Shown here one piece after another: positions 16,473-25,705 of a stretch of DNA of 64,000 bases. The notes below the pieces were generated by a model. It was not told the DNA's origin. It made no database searches and was given only the letters and a program-made list of their open reading frames with translations. Numbering within the stretch: position 1 is the first letter of the stretch; each line of letters starts with the position of its first letter. Origin of the DNA: Rhodospira trueperi (lineage in GTDB: Bacteria; Pseudomonadota; Alphaproteobacteria; Rhodospirillales; Rhodospirillaceae); contig NZ_FNAP01000004.1 in NCBI RefSeq assembly GCF_900101965.1, forward strand, positions 62,001-126,000, given 5' to 3'. Both the position numbers and the translations under genes were made by a program.

Positions 16473-17954
16473 TCAGCGTAGCCGACGCACCAGGGCACGA
16501 AGGGCCGGCCCCAGCCACACCAGAAGCGTCAACCCCGCCAAACCAAGCGCTGCCGGACGGGACAGAAACACGGCCGGGTCGCCGCCGCTCTTCATCAACG
16601 AGGTCAGTGCCATTTCCTCGATCGTCGGCCCCAGCACGAACCCCAGCACCGCCGGTGCCACCGGAACGCGCGCCCGCTCCATCAGCAGACCCAGGACCCC
16701 GGCCCCCAGGGTCACGACCAGCGCCGTGGGTGTCCGCTCCACGGCGTAGGTCCCCACGAGTCCCAACGCCAGCACGCAGGGCATCAAGACCGACGGCGGC
16801 ACGCGCAACACCGGGCGCACCACCGCGATGGCCAGCAGCCCGGCCGGCACCAGCAGAAGGTTCGCCAGCAGGAACGCCAGCAGCACCGCCGTCATCAACT
16901 CGGGTTGAAGCAGGAAGGCCGACGGTCCCGGCGTCACGCCCTTCAGCATCAGCACGCCGATGACCACGGCGGTCAGGGAGTCGCCCGGGATGCCGAGCAC
17001 GGTCGCCGGCACCAGCGCGCCCCCGACGGCGGCGTTGTTGGCGGTCGCGGCCGGCACGATGGCGTCCAGGTCCCGGGCGTCCGCGTCTTCTGCGCACCCG
17101 GGTGCCAGCCGCTTCGTCACGGCCTGGGCGACGTAGGCGGCGATGTCGGCTCCGGCCCCGGGCACCGCGCCCACGAGCGTACCGATGGCACCGCCGAGCG
17201 CCATGGCGCGACGGCGCCGCCCCAGGACGCGCCCCACCCCGCCCAACACCGAACCCACACGCGGCGGCCGCCCCGCTCCCGCCGCGCCGTCCAGCGCATG
17301 GCTCAGCACGCGGGACACGGCAAACAGGCCGATCATCACCGGGATCAGGCCGAGCCCGCCGCTCAGGTCCGTGAGGCCGAAGGTCAGGCGCGGCTGCCCC
17401 GACACCGGGTCCAGCCCCACCAGCGCCAGCGCCAGTCCGATCAGCAGCGCCAAGGCGCCGCGCGGCACCGACGGGCCAGCCACCAGCGCCGCCGCGCCCA
17501 GCCCCAGGCAGGCGAGCCAGAACCGCTCCACGGTGCTCATGTGCAGGGCCACCCAGGCCAAAGCGGGGGCGCCGAACAGCAGCACCAGCGCCCCGGTCCC
17601 GCCGCCCGCGGCGGCGCACACCAATCCCGTGCCCAGCGCCAGCCCGGCCCGGCCGCGTTGGGCCAGACGGTGGGCGGCCTCCGCATAGGCGGCCGACGCG
17701 GGCGTGCCCGGCACCTTCAGCAGCGCGCCCGGCAGATCACCGGCGGTGATGGCCATGGCCGCCAGGGTGACCACCCCGGCCAACGCCGGCAGCGGCTCCA
17801 GCATCACCGCGAACGGCACCAGCAGCGCCACGCCGAGCGTTGCCGTCAGCCCGGGCAGCGCCCCCACCAGCAGACCCAGCAGCGCGGCCGCCGCCATCAC
17901 GCCCAGCACCGACGGGGTCAGCAGCAGGCCGAGCGCGGCGGCCGTCACCTCCAC
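16473..17954 (-). CDS. tctA: Tripartite tricarboxylate transporter, large membrane subunit TctA
   Basis: The protein has 493 residues with many hydrophobic segments. GLLVGALPGLTATLGVALLVP is the TctA signature near the N-terminus, and a second similar segment (TLVGAVPGAGADIAAYVAQA) marks the internal duplication. It starts with GTG at 17954 (GTG 17948 is an alternative) and overlaps the end of tctB by 10 bp. The longer upstream frame is a shadow of tctB/tctC. It works with TctB and the periplasmic TctC to import carboxylates using the ion gradient. Confidence 0.9.
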   Translation of the reverse strand: MEVTAAALGLLLTPSVLGVMAAAALLGLLVGALPGLTATLGVALLVPFAVMLEPLPALAGVVTLAAMAITAGDLPGALLKVPGTPASAAYAEAAHRLAQRGRAGLALGTGLVCAAAGGGTGALVLLFGAPALAWVALHMSTVERFWLACLGLGAAALVAGPSVPRGALALLIGLALALVGLDPVSGQPRLTFGLTDLSGGLGLIPVMIGLFAVSRVLSHALDGAAGAGRPPRVGSVLGGVGRVLGRRRRAMALGGAIGTLVGAVPGAGADIAAYVAQAVTKRLAPGCAEDADARDLDAIVPAATANNAAVGGALVPATVLGIPGDSLTAVVIGVLMLKGVTPGPSAFLLQPELMTAVLLAFLLANLLLVPAGLLAIAVVRPVLRVPPSVLMPCVLALGLVGTYAVERTPTALVVTLGAGVLGLLMERARVPVAPAVLGFVLGPTIEEMALTSLMKSGGDPAVFLSRPAALGLAGLTLLVWLGPALRALVRRLR

Positions 17955-18391
17955 GGCAGGCCCCCGGCCAACGGCCCCAGCGGCAAAGGAACCCGCAACA
18001 GTCCGGTGAACACAGCCACCAGGGCCGCCGTCAGACCAACCGCCAGCAGCGTCGCCCGCCCCGGATGGACCCCGTGCCGGATCATCAGCGGCGCCAGCAC
18101 CATCGGCAGGCCGAGAGCGAAGCCGATACGGTCCAGGGTGAGCGCGAGGAGAAGGGGTAGACCCACGGTCAGTCCGGCGCCGATCAGGCCGGCGCGGCTC
18201 GGCCCGGGAACCACCGGCGCGTCCGTCCGACCCGGAACCGCCATCAGGATCCCCCCGACAACCACGGCCGCCACGCCAATGCCGGTGGGAAACAGCCCGG
18301 GGTCGACGGACAGATGCGGCACCGGTTCGGCCCGCCCCGCCCACAGCAGCAGCACCAGCCCGCCCATCACGGCGCCGAAGCCCAGGATCAC
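17945..18391 (-). CDS. tctB: Tripartite tricarboxylate transporter, small membrane subunit TctB
   Basis: The protein has 148 residues and about four membrane segments. It starts with GTG at 18391 in a GTGA overlap with the tctC stop, which fixes the start and shows coupling. The length fits TctB (about 150 residues). Sequence conservation in this family is low, so the call rests mainly on position between tctC and tctA and on topology. Confidence 0.85.
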   Translation of the reverse strand: MILGFGAVMGGLVLLLWAGRAEPVPHLSVDPGLFPTGIGVAAVVVGGILMAVPGRTDAPVVPGPSRAGLIGAGLTVGLPLLLALTLDRIGFALGLPMVLAPLMIRHGVHPGRATLLAVGLTAALVAVFTGLLRVPLPLGPLAGGLPWR

Positions 18392-19377
18392 AGCCCCAGG
18401 TTCCGGATCATGGCCCGCACCCGCGCTTCCTCCGTGCGCATGAACCCGGCGAAGACCCGCGAATCGCGCCACAGCAGGCCGAACCCGCCCGCCGCCATGT
18501 CGGCGCGAAAAGCGGGGTCGTGCACGATGTCCGCCATGGCGGCCTCCAGCCGCCGGGCGATGGCGTCGGGCAGCTCCGCCGGCCCCACTAGGCCCCGCCA
18601 CGCGCCCAAGCGAAGGTTGAGGCCCACCGCCTCGGCCACGGTGGGCACGTCCGGAAACGCCTCTAGCCGGTGTTCGGCGAACACCCCCAACGCGCGCGCC
18701 ACGCCGGCGTCGAGAAACGCCCGCGCCTCCGGCAGCGAGCACGGCACGGCATCCAGCCCGCCGGCGGCGAGGTCCTGCATGGAGGCGTTGGCACCCTGAC
18801 TGGGGATCATGCGCACCCGGGCCGGGTCGACCTCCCAGGCGCGCAGCAGCGTGGCCACCGCGATCGGCCACGAGCCGCCGCATCCCCCGGCGCACCCGAT
18901 GGTTACCGCCAAGGGATCGGTCCGGATGGCGTCCAGCGCTGCGGCGAGAGTTGTCCACTCACTGTCCACCGGCACCAGAAACCCGGCGGGATCGAAATTG
19001 TACTGGGCAATGGCGGTGAAATCGGCGACCCGGAAATCCGCCTGCCCCAAGGCGTGGTAGTGGGCGAAATTGTACAGAATGCCCAGCGTGTACCCGTCGG
19101 CGGGCGCGGTCCTGATGGCACCGATGCCGACCACGCCGCCGCCCTGACCCATGTTGACCACCTGGACTGGTTGTCCCAGCCGGGCTTTCAGATGCTCGGC
19201 CAGCAGACGCCCCGTCAGATCGGTTCCGCCCCCCGGGCCGGACGGAACCACCAGCGTGATCGGCCGCTCCGGCCATTCCGCTTGGGCCGACACGGGTCTC
19301 AGCCCGACCGCCAGCGCGATCCCCACCGCCAGAGCGACGACCGCGCGCCGTCGCTTCCAAGACCCGAACACGCCCAC
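18388..19377 (-). CDS. tctC: Tripartite tricarboxylate transporter substrate-binding protein (Bug family)
   Basis: The protein has 329 residues. It has a Sec signal peptide (basic KRRR, hydrophobic stretch, cleavage near VSAQA). The mature protein starts EWPERPITLVVPSGPGGGTD, the hallmark of Bug/TctC periplasmic receptors for carboxylates. The later segment DVPTVAEAVG is also typical. It is first in the tctCBA operon. No tctDE two-component regulator is adjacent. Substrate is unknown. Confidence 0.93.
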   Translation of the reverse strand: MGVFGSWKRRRAVVALAVGIALAVGLRPVSAQAEWPERPITLVVPSGPGGGTDLTGRLLAEHLKARLGQPVQVVNMGQGGGVVGIGAIRTAPADGYTLGILYNFAHYHALGQADFRVADFTAIAQYNFDPAGFLVPVDSEWTTLAAALDAIRTDPLAVTIGCAGGCGGSWPIAVATLLRAWEVDPARVRMIPSQGANASMQDLAAGGLDAVPCSLPEARAFLDAGVARALGVFAEHRLEAFPDVPTVAEAVGLNLRLGAWRGLVGPAELPDAIARRLEAAMADIVHDPAFRADMAAGGFGLLWRDSRVFAGFMRTEEARVRAMIRNLGL

Positions 19378-19525
19378 GCACCCCTCCCTCGCCGTCCTTG
19401 ACAGGTCGAAGGTTAGGTTGTGTCCGTGTTCGCGGTCAACCTGGGACGCCCCTCGGGCGCCCCTGCGAACGACGCCGGATCCGTGCTACAGTGGGCCGAT
19501 GGCGCTCACGCGGGAGGACCCCCTC

Positions 19526-20131
19526 ATGAAACGATTAGCATGGGCCGGCATGATCGGACTGGCGCTGCTCATGATCGGGCAGGGTCACGGGACGGCACAG
19601 GCCGGCACGATCATCTTCACCTCCACCAGCGACGGCGATGTCCTGACGCCGGTGCGAACGGCGACACCGCTGAACGCCAACTCCTCCCTGACCCGCACCT
19701 ACCACGTCGCGCAGCACGAATCGGCGCCGGTTCGACTGCGCGAGGTCGGCATCGATACCCGGCAGGACGGGGATGACGGGGCCTTCGAGCTGTACACGGA
19801 AGGCACGCTGATCGCCGACGAGGCGATTTCAGCCGTGCGCGTGACGTTCGTTCTGTTCGACATCTTCGACCGGCCGATGCGCACGCTCACCCTAACCCTG
19901 GTGCAGGACATCGCCGCCGGCACCATCCTTGACCTGACGGGCGTGGGCGCCTGGAACGCGGCCGTGGGTCCTCATCGCCACGAGGCCCGGGATCTGCTCA
20001 GCGTCGTCTCGTCGGTGGCGTATGTCCGTCGACAGAACGGCGCGGTCTGGACCTCGAATCCAGATGATATGACCCGCGAAATGGCGCGGCTCGGCCTGTT
20101 TCATACCGACCGCCTGTCCCCGACGCCGTAA
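19526..20131 (+). CDS. Exported protein of unknown function
   Basis: The protein has 201 residues. The start at 19526 has GGGAGG nine bases upstream. The N-terminus is a signal peptide (KRLAWAGMIGLALLMIGQG, then A-x-A before GTIIF). The mature part is predicted to be mainly beta and carries no cysteines; no domain is recognised. It is transcribed divergently from tctC and converges with the ExbBD/TonB-like operon, from which it is separated by the two-hairpin repeat copy B. Confidence 0.7.
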   Translation: MKRLAWAGMIGLALLMIGQGHGTAQAGTIIFTSTSDGDVLTPVRTATPLNANSSLTRTYHVAQHESAPVRLREVGIDTRQDGDDGAFELYTEGTLIADEAISAVRVTFVLFDIFDRPMRTLTLTLVQDIAAGTILDLTGVGAWNAAVGPHRHEARDLLSVVSSVAYVRRQNGAVWTSNPDDMTREMARLGLFHTDRLSPTP

Positions 20132-20238
20132 GACCGTCCGACGAAAAGGGTGATCTTCTCGTCGAGCGGCCGGTGCGCCCCTGGCGCCGATTCGAGACGA
20201 ACAAAGACTCGACAGCGGCTGTTTGGCGCGGTGACGCA

Positions 20239-20340
20239 AGAGTGCGTTGCGTGCGTTCTGACTCACGCAACGCACTCTATTGAATTGATATTAAAGCAAA
20301 TCGTCGCCGCGATCCGTTCCGGATCGCTCGGGATTTGCTC
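20239..20340. repeat. Two-hairpin dispersed repeat, copy B
   Basis: The first hairpin is AGAGTGCGTTGCGTG (20239-20253) with CACGCAACGCACTCT (20264-20278), perfect over 15 bp. The second is AGCAAATC (20295-20302) with GATTTGCT (20332-20339), enclosing CGATCCG/CGGATCG (20310-20316, 20320-20326). It lies between two convergent genes and could serve as a bidirectional terminator. Confidence 0.85.
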
Positions 20341-20375
20341 TCGGCTCGACGGGTCAATCCTCTCGCCAGCCGGCC

Positions 20376-21845
20376 CTATCGCGGCCGCGTTTCCACGAGT
20401 AGATACGCCCACTCGGCCTGAAAGCCGGGGTCCCCTGCCGTCAGGTCCCGCAACCGCCCGCGCAACCAGTCCAGATAGGGTCCGGCCTCCTCCACCAGCG
20501 GGCGGGGTTCTTCCAGCACCGGCCGCGAGGTGCCGAACACCACTGCGATTTCCCGTCCGAACGGCGGCACGAACTCCATCACCGGGCCGGACCCGCCGCC
20601 GCCGTCCTGACCAAAGGTGAACACCGCCTCGGCGGACACGCGGCGGGCCGGCGCGAACCGGCTGGGCATCAGGTGGATGACCTGTCCGGCGGCGTCGAAG
20701 TAATCGATGTGCAGCCAGGCGTCGAAGTCGGGCGCCTCTAGATCCAGCCGCAGGATGTCGCCGTCCCGAAACCGGGCCAGCCCGGCCTGGGCCTCGCGCC
20801 CCACGGTCAGGGGATCGTCGATCTGGTCGCGCGACTGGGGCATGGGCATGGCGTCCATGGCGCGCAGCACCCCGCACTGCGGCTGCGGCAGCACCAGCAG
20901 GTTCGTTCGCACTGGCAGGGAGCCGCCGACGACGGCGGCGATCCGGTGCTCGACGGTCTCCCGCAAGGCGGGATCGGGCACATGGCCCCGGATTTCGAGA
21001 GCCCCGGTCTCCGGGATCAGATTGGCCTGAAGCCGGCTGCACGGCACGGAGTCGAACGCCGCACCGAGGCTGTCGCGCACCGACTCGCGTGCTTTTCCTC
21101 CCGGGCTGGGCCCCATGTAGGTTTGGATGGCGGCCAGCGAGGCCGGGCCGAGCGTCTCGTCGGCGTCCCCGCTCCACCCGAGCGTCGCGGTCGCCACCTG
21201 GGCCAGCGCGCCCGGATCGCCCGGCGCAACCGGCGTGGCGGGCGCCTCCCGGACGGGCGCGGCCACGGCACCGGCGGCGGACGATGGGGCGAGGGACTCG
21301 GCGGCGGGATCGCTCACGGGGGCCGCCGCGTCCGCCAGGGACGGCGGCGCCGCGAAGACGGGCGCGGCGTCGGCGGGACGCGCCGACAGCCGGGCACCGT
21401 CCATCGACGCGGCAGCCACCGGATCGCCGGCCGGGGGCGCGACCGGGCGCGTCGCCATCGCGGTCGCGGGGACAGGGGCGGGCGCCGCGCCGTCGGGCAC
21501 CACCGATGCGGCCAGCGGTTGGGCCGGCGGAGCGGCTTCCGCCGCCGTGGCTGAGGGCGCCGCAACGGCCCCGGCGCGCTGGGTTCGCACCGCGCCCTGG
21601 GCCACCGCGCGGCGCTCGGCGACCGCCTCGGGTGCCGCCTCTCCCACCGCGTCGGCCGCCTCGGCCTGATCCGTTCGTACCGCCTCCGTCGTCATGCGCA
21701 GACGGGCGGAGGCCGACGGCTGTTCGGGCACGGGATCCGGCGCCAACGCGGTCGCCACGATCAGCAGCACGAGGGCATGCAGGACGAGGGACCCGAACCC
21801 CGCCAGCCCCCAGCCCAGGCCACGCGACGCTACCCCGGCCGTCAT
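20376..21845 (-). CDS. TonB-like membrane-anchored protein with DUF4384-like C-terminus
   Basis: The protein has 489 residues. A single N-terminal membrane segment (LVLHALVLLIVATALA) is followed by about 200 residues rich in Ala, Pro and Val, as in TonB/TolA spacers. A BON-like segment with two cysteines follows (CSRLQANLIPETGALEIRG to QPQCGVL). The last 150 residues resemble DUF4384 (DGDILRLDLEAPDFDAWLHI; GQVIHLMPSRF; EFVPPFGREIAVVFGTS). The usual TonB C-terminal domain is missing. It overlaps the preceding ExbD gene by 4 bp and is the last gene of an exbB-exbD-exbD operon, so it is probably the periplasm-spanning energy transducer. Domain names are by recall and inference. Confidence 0.65.
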   Translation of the reverse strand: MTAGVASRGLGWGLAGFGSLVLHALVLLIVATALAPDPVPEQPSASARLRMTTEAVRTDQAEAADAVGEAAPEAVAERRAVAQGAVRTQRAGAVAAPSATAAEAAPPAQPLAASVVPDGAAPAPVPATAMATRPVAPPAGDPVAAASMDGARLSARPADAAPVFAAPPSLADAAAPVSDPAAESLAPSSAAGAVAAPVREAPATPVAPGDPGALAQVATATLGWSGDADETLGPASLAAIQTYMGPSPGGKARESVRDSLGAAFDSVPCSRLQANLIPETGALEIRGHVPDPALRETVEHRIAAVVGGSLPVRTNLLVLPQPQCGVLRAMDAMPMPQSRDQIDDPLTVGREAQAGLARFRDGDILRLDLEAPDFDAWLHIDYFDAAGQVIHLMPSRFAPARRVSAEAVFTFGQDGGGGSGPVMEFVPPFGREIAVVFGTSRPVLEEPRPLVEEAGPYLDWLRGRLRDLTAGDPGFQAEWAYLLVETRPR

Positions 21846-22252
21846 GGCGCCGTCGGCGTGACGACCAGAACGACGGACGTCATGCCGATCCCTTCCAGCG
21901 CCGTGACCAGGGGCAGTAGATCGCTCAACGGCAAAGCGGCATGGGCGTTAACGCGCACCGTCGGCGGATCGTCCCCACCGGCGCGCGGGCGCAGCGCCTC
22001 GAGCAGCGCCGCGCGCGACGGCAGCGCCCGTCCGTCCAACGCCAGACGGCCGTCCCGGCTCAGGCTGACCGTGAGCCCTCCGGCGGGCAGCGGTTCACCG
22101 ACGCCGGCCACCGGCGGCGACACCTCGAACGGCGCCGAGGCGTCCAGCCGCCCCACCAGCATGAAGAACACCAGCAGGAAGAACACCACGTCGATCAGGG
22201 CGACGATGGGGTCGGCGCGGGGGCGCGGGGCAGGGCGGTTCAGGCGGATCAT
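21842..22252 (-). CDS. exbD: ExbD/TolR-type biopolymer transport protein (second copy)
   Basis: The protein has 136 residues. A short cytoplasmic tail (RPRADPIVALIDVVFFLLVFFMLVG) leads into a membrane segment carrying the essential aspartate (ALID) of ExbD/TolR, followed by a periplasmic domain. It overlaps both neighbours by 4 bp (22249-22252 and 21842-21845), indicating tight coupling. Two consecutive exbD genes are common in such operons. Confidence 0.88.
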   Translation of the reverse strand: MIRLNRPAPRPRADPIVALIDVVFFLLVFFMLVGRLDASAPFEVSPPVAGVGEPLPAGGLTVSLSRDGRLALDGRALPSRAALLEALRPRAGGDDPPTVRVNAHAALPLSDLLPLVTALEGIGMTSVVLVVTPTAP

Positions 22253-22680
22253 GGCGCCTCCAGCCGCACGACGCGGATATCGGAGACGCCGGCCCGCGCG
22301 GCGCCCTCCAGCAGCGACACCAAAGCCTGCGCGTTGGCCTGCCCCGACGGCAGGATCACCACCCGGGTGTCCGGCGCCGACGCCACCCGGGCGGCCAGGG
22401 CGGCGGTCAGCGCCGGGCCGGTCATCGCCTCCCCGCGCAGCACCGGCCGGCCGTCCGGGCGCAGCCTGACCAGCACGGTCCGGCTCTCCCGGATCGTCGC
22501 CGTCTGCGGGGTGGTCGCGACCGCTGGCCCGGGTGCCGCGCCCTTCTCGACCATCGGGATCATGTCCAGATCCAGATAGGTCGAGGTGACCATGAAGAAC
22601 ACCAGCAGGATCAAGAGCGCGTCCACCATCGGCGTCACGGTGATGACGAGCCCGACTCGCCGTGAGCGCCGCAACCGCAT
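22249..22680 (-). CDS. exbD: ExbD/TolR-type biopolymer transport protein (first copy)
   Basis: The protein has 143 residues. TPMVDALLILLVFFMVTSTYL is the membrane segment with the conserved Asp that lines the proton path in ExbBD complexes. The remainder is a periplasmic domain. It lies 4 bp after the exbB-like gene and overlaps the second exbD by 4 bp. Confidence 0.9.
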   Translation of the reverse strand: MRLRRSRRVGLVITVTPMVDALLILLVFFMVTSTYLDLDMIPMVEKGAAPGPAVATTPQTATIRESRTVLVRLRPDGRPVLRGEAMTGPALTAALAARVASAPDTRVVILPSGQANAQALVSLLEGAARAGVSDIRVVRLEAP

Positions 22681-22684
22681 GGCT

Positions 22685-23329
22685 CTACCCCGGCGTGGTC
22701 GTGGGGGCGACCGTCAGCAGGCGCCCGACATCGGTTTCGATGACGTGGCCGACGTGATCCACTCGGGCGGCCATCAGGTTGGCGGCGACGGCGGCGGGAA
22801 TGGCGACCGTCAACCCGGCCGCCGTGGTCAGCAGGGCCTGCCAGATACCGCCGGCGAGCACCGACGCATTGGCGGCGCCCCCCGCCAGTTCCAGGTCCTG
22901 GAAGGACTGGATCATGCCGAGCACGGTGCCCAGCAGGCCCAACAACGGACTGACGGCGGCGATCACCTCCAGCGTGCGCAGGTGGCGGCGCAGCCGCTCC
23001 AGTTCCACGTTGCCCAGGCGCTCGACGTCGAGGCGCAGCCGCTCCCGATCCAGGCCGACATCCAGCGCCCGCAGGGCGGCACTCAGCACCCGGTCGGCCG
23101 GCCGACGGCCGTCGGCGACGGCGCGCAGGGCGGCCTCGCGTTGCCCCCGCCGCCAAGCGTCGATCGCCTCGTCGCGCTGGTGTGCGCCGCCCAGCACGCC
23201 TGCCAACCCCACAGCCTTCAGAATGACTAACGTCAGGGAGTAGATCGACAGAACGGCCAGGATGACGATCACGGGGCCGCCCGCGTCGAGCCACGTGGCC
23301 AGTTGGTCGATCACACCGGACAAGGACAT
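22685..23329 (-). CDS. exbB: ExbB/TolQ/MotA-type proton channel subunit
   Basis: The protein has 214 residues from the ATG at 23329, with GGGGGA upstream. It has three hydrophobic segments, with the family core LEVIAAVSPLLGLLGTVLGM (about residues 120-140) and GIWQALLTTAAGLTVAIPA. ExbB pentamers form the proton channel with ExbD dimers. The frame is open further upstream but this is a shadow of the next gene. First membrane component of the operon ending in the TonB-like gene. Confidence 0.92.
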   Translation of the reverse strand: MSLSGVIDQLATWLDAGGPVIVILAVLSIYSLTLVILKAVGLAGVLGGAHQRDEAIDAWRRGQREAALRAVADGRRPADRVLSAALRALDVGLDRERLRLDVERLGNVELERLRRHLRTLEVIAAVSPLLGLLGTVLGMIQSFQDLELAGGAANASVLAGGIWQALLTTAAGLTVAIPAAVAANLMAARVDHVGHVIETDVGRLLTVAPTTTPG

Positions 23330-23346
23330 CGCGGGTCCCCCTCGGG

Positions 23347-23799
23347 TCAGGGCACGAAGGGAATGCCGGCCCGCGACGACAGCCGGAGCAGATCGAAGCA
23401 GTCGATGGTCCGGCCAGCATCGTCGGCGCAGGTGGCGATGTCGTGCAGGATCAACTCGCCGACGTCCTCGCAGGCCATGTCGGGGATGTCGAACAGCTTC
23501 AGCGTGGTGCGGCGCGCCGGGAGGGGCGCGGCGTCGATGGTCAGCAGGCGGTCGATGATGCCGTCGCGGTCGAGCACGGCCAGCGACATCTCGAATCCCG
23601 TCAGGGTCGTGTCGGTCCCATTGCGAAACAGAAAGAAACTGCGGCAGCCCGCCTCGACCGTCTCGACCTTGTTCAGCTCGGCGAGAACGGAGGAATCCTC
23701 GTCCCGCGCCTGCCCCCCGGCGCTTTCCTGGGCGTTCGCCGTCGGCCCCATCACGGCCAGCGCGCTCATCAAGGCCGCCACAGCAGATACCGTTCGCAT
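23347..23799 (-). CDS. Secreted accessory protein of the ExbBD operon
   Basis: The protein has 150 residues from the ATG at 23799, which has AAGGGGG just upstream; a longer frame to 23832 is possible. It has a Sec signal (MRTVSAVAALMSALAVM, cleavage near ANA-QES). The mature part has conserved-looking cysteines (GCRSFFLF, MACEDVGE, TCADD, DCFDL), suggesting disulfides. It ends 17 bp before exbB on the same strand. I do not recognise a family; position suggests a periplasmic partner of the energised complex. Confidence 0.7.
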   Translation of the reverse strand: MRTVSAVAALMSALAVMGPTANAQESAGGQARDEDSSVLAELNKVETVEAGCRSFFLFRNGTDTTLTGFEMSLAVLDRDGIIDRLLTIDAAPLPARRTTLKLFDIPDMACEDVGELILHDIATCADDAGRTIDCFDLLRLSSRAGIPFVP

Positions 23800-23923
23800 G
23801 ATGCCCCCTTTGCGCGCGATGAAGCCCGACACTGGATGTCAGTCGATCAAGCCGGACCCGTTCACTTTTCCTCTTCAATCTTCCCGTAGGCAGCGCGAGA
23901 CCCGATGTCAAGGGACAGACCCC

Positions 23924-24088
23924 TTACAGGAGGAACGCCCAGAACCCGCCGGCCCACAGCAGGCCGACAAAGGCACCATACCAGAGCAGTCCGATGACAA
24001 GTCCGGCCCATCCGTCCCGTATGACCTCGGCGACAAAACCGCCGACCATCAGCGCCGCGACGGCGAGCTGCGGCCAATATTCCATCAT
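23924..24088 (-). CDS. Small membrane protein
   Basis: The protein has 54 residues from tandem ATGs at 24088/24085. There are two hydrophobic segments (LAVAALMVGGFVAE and GLLWYGAFVGLLWAGGFW) separated by a short charged turn (VIRDG), giving a helical hairpin. No family is recognised. Spacing from the ExbBD operon (124 bp) leaves it unclear whether they are cotranscribed. Confidence 0.5.
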   Translation of the reverse strand: MMEYWPQLAVAALMVGGFVAEVIRDGWAGLVIGLLWYGAFVGLLWAGGFWAFLL

Positions 24089-24294
24089 CGTTTCGTCCCC
24101 CCGTCGCCCACAGTCGATGCGCCAATCAGGAAACCGGCCGGGCCGAGAGTCAACAACGCAGACCAAGCCAAGGGGAATGGCGGCGACCCCACCTTCCGCC
24201 TTGCGGTCCCCGTGTCCCCCCTTGCTATGATCTGAGGGCCGCTCCGACAGGGAACGGTGCATACCCGGCACACCAAGGGGAGGGGAACACAGCC

Positions 24295-25314
24295 ATGGAT
24301 ATGACCACGCGCTATCTCGGCCTGACGCTGGACCATCCGGTGGTCGCTTCGGCCTCGCCGCTCTCCGGCACGCTGGATGGTATTCGTCGGCTGGAGGACG
24401 CCGGGGCCGCCGCCGTGGTCATGCCGTCGCTGTTCGAGGAACGCATCCAGCGCGAACGCGAGGCGATGACCGGCTTGTCGGAGGTCGGCGCCGAGAGCCA
24501 TGCCGAAGTGCCGGGCGGGTACTTCCCGGCGGCCTCGCTGGACACCATCGGCATCGGCGGCGAGGAGACGCTGGAACTGATCCGTCGCGCCCGCGAGGCC
24601 TGCGACATTCCCGTCATTCCCAGCCTGAACGGCATCACGACGCGCGGCTGGACCCACTACGCCAAGCTGATGCAGCAGGCGGGCGCGCCGGCCATCGAAC
24701 TGAACGTGTATTACGTCGCCGCCGACCTAAGCGAATCCGGCGCCCAGGTGGAGGACCGCGTCGTCGGCATCCTCGATCTGGTGTGCAAGGAGGTCTCGGT
24801 GCCGGTGGCCGTCAAGCTGGGGCCGTTCTTCAGTGCGCCGGGCCATCTGGCGCGCCGGCTGGTGACAGCGGGTGCCGGCGGTCTGGTGCTGTTCAACCGC
24901 TTCTATCAGCCCGAGATCGACCTACAGGCCATGCGGGCGCTGCCGTCGCTGGACCTGTCCACCGCCGCCGAGACCCGGCTGCCCCTGCGCTGGGTCGGCA
25001 TTCTGTACGGCCATCTGGACGACGCCTCGCTGGCCGCGACCAGCGGCGTGCAGGGCGCCGAGGACGTGATGAAGTTCATTCTGGCCGGGGCGGACGTGAC
25101 CATGACCGCCTCCGCCCTGCTGCGCTATGGGGCGGGCCACATGAAGACCCTGGTGACCGGCCTGCGCGCCTTCCTGGAGGTCGGCGGTTACGAGACCGTG
25201 GCCCAGGCGCGCGGCGCGCTCAGCCATAAGGCCGTCGGCGACACGGCGGCCTATGAGCGGGCCAACTACCTCCAGGTGCTGGATTCGTTCCGGGCGGCGG
25301 ATTTCAGTCCGTGA
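24295..25314 (+). CDS. Dihydroorotate dehydrogenase-like flavoprotein
   Basis: The protein has 339 residues with a TIM-barrel pattern typical of class 1 DHOD-like proteins: LGLTLDHPVVASASPLSGT at the start, IPVIPSLNG, IELNVYY, and VPVAVKLGP. The proper pyrimidine enzyme is usually encoded elsewhere with pyr genes. This subfamily (annotated dihydroorotate dehydrogenase-like) is often seen next to pyruvate:ferredoxin oxidoreductase, which is not present here. Substrate is therefore uncertain. GGGGAGGGG upstream supports the start. Confidence 0.85.
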   Translation: MDMTTRYLGLTLDHPVVASASPLSGTLDGIRRLEDAGAAAVVMPSLFEERIQREREAMTGLSEVGAESHAEVPGGYFPAASLDTIGIGGEETLELIRRAREACDIPVIPSLNGITTRGWTHYAKLMQQAGAPAIELNVYYVAADLSESGAQVEDRVVGILDLVCKEVSVPVAVKLGPFFSAPGHLARRLVTAGAGGLVLFNRFYQPEIDLQAMRALPSLDLSTAAETRLPLRWVGILYGHLDDASLAATSGVQGAEDVMKFILAGADVTMTASALLRYGAGHMKTLVTGLRAFLEVGGYETVAQARGALSHKAVGDTAAYERANYLQVLDSFRAADFSP

Positions 25315-25705
25315 GAGACGTCGCGGGCAACGTCGGTCGCGGCTGCTGAGGCCGCGTTGGCTCCCTCCCCTCCCTTCCCCATGCTAGGCGGCGCCCTGAC
25401 CACCGTCGTCTCGCGGATCGCCTTGCCGGCCACAAACGCAACCTTTCGCTTTACAACCGACGCTTCCTTTGTTCCCCTATAACCCGTGCGGTCTTGTCCT
25501 TCGGCCGCCATGGTCGCCGCGCGGCATCGGCCGGCAGGGCGGGTTCGCCGGCCTCGGGGTCCGGCGCGCACCCATCCGTCACGGATCCGGCGCAGGGCGG
25601 GTCCTTCCTGGCGGGGGGTCGTGGTTGACATCCGCTCCGAACGTTCCTGTGGTGGCGGGGTTTTCGGGCCTTTGTGCCCGCCCCCGCAAAGGAGATCCGC
25701 CCATC
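25315..25705. other. Non-coding gap before DUF4261 gene
   Basis: 391 bp without a supported gene. Frames here look like shadows. Apart from the AAGGAG ribosome-binding site at its right end I see no terminator, repeat or clear operator. Confidence 0.6.
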
